Under the pieces are notes generated by a model. That model was not told the origin of the DNA. It saw nothing but the letters and a program-made list of their open reading frames with translations, and ran no database searches. A program made the position numbers and the translations under genes. Shown here piece after piece: positions 63,721 through 64,000 of a stretch of DNA of 64,000 bases. The stretch spans positions 8,807,504 through 8,871,503 of the forward strand of contig OZ038460.1 in the NCBI GenBank assembly GCA_964036195.1. Direction: 5' to 3'. The number at the start of each line of letters is the position of its first letter. The stretch's first letter is position 1. The DNA comes from Sphaerolaimus hirsutus (lineage: Eukaryota > Nematoda > Chromadorea > Monhysterida > Sphaerolaimidae).

Positions 63721-64000
63721 CCGTATTACCTCGAATTATCCCCCTTGAATAAACTCCCCCCTCGAAATACCCCCAGATCTTTTTGAGCTGATGAATAAAC
63801 CCTCCCCCTCGAAATACCCCCGTCTGAAATGATGTAAACACCTTCCCGGTCACGTCCGGCAGCCATTTTTTGATTTTACTTCTTATATCCTATCCCAGTT
63901 CTAGGGCGCCCCAGAGGCTGAAACTTGGGGAAGATATTGGCTCAACCCCCCTCTACTTCGCATGAACTGGGGGGGGGGTCGCCTTAAGTGCAAATTTTTT
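63721..64000. mobile_element. CCGTATT-class element, cut by the window end
   Basis: It starts CCGTATTACCTCGAATTATC after TA, with the usual CCCCC blocks. The right end is not in the window. Confidence 0.6.

Overview
The window looks like AT-rich nuclear DNA of a metazoan invertebrate. It has spliced protein genes with small exons and GT-AG introns, animal-type proteins (SUB1/PC4, an animal-type UPRT homologue, a TMEM200-like two-pass membrane protein), AATAAA poly(A) signals, and dense families of short DNA transposons. No ribosomal RNA, tRNA, operon or prokaryotic feature was seen. The species cannot be named from this sequence.

Six genes were assembled by hand from splice-site phase and protein likeness. 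They are: (0) two C-terminal exons of an unrecognised + strand gene at 3473-4293; (1) an unrecognised + strand gene at 9617-22501, about 511 aa, with two membrane segments, an acidic run and a C-terminal PDZ-ligand-like tail; (2) SUB1/PC4 at 23367-26811 (+), 157 aa, complete; (3) UPRT at 27913-30292 (-), 209 aa, complete in six exons; (4) an unrecognised + strand gene whose last four exons lie at 31500-35385; (5) a TMEM200-like (DUF2371) + strand gene at 40306-63370 that runs off the right edge. SUB1 and UPRT are convergent. UPRT and gene 4 probably start from a shared divergent region near 30.3-30.4 kb.

Most remaining sequence is mobile DNA. At least five TIR classes carry 8-bp target-site duplications (hAT-like): TAGGGTTGG/CAGGGTTGG ends, CAGAGTTG ends, CAAGGACGTA(G/T)CC ends, CAGGGGTCTC ends and TAGTGATG ends. 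Two further classes have TA duplications (CCGTATT ends; CACTAGCGGCC ends). They are nested up to four deep, mostly inside introns; the flanking duplications fix the insertion order and many exact borders. Satellite DNA fills 35.9-39.6 kb, including a 465-bp higher-order repeat.

The most notable signal is a palindromic element family with ends CAGGTGCCAGTCCC / GGGACTGGCACCTG. In gene 1 two entire introns (21571-21774 and 22154-22336) are copies of it, splicing at the element's own ends, and a third copy sits exactly on the donor of intron 1. This is the signature of introner elements, transposons that create introns. Donor sites are also unusually loose across the window (GTTGGN, GTGCNN), which may help such insertions to be spliced.
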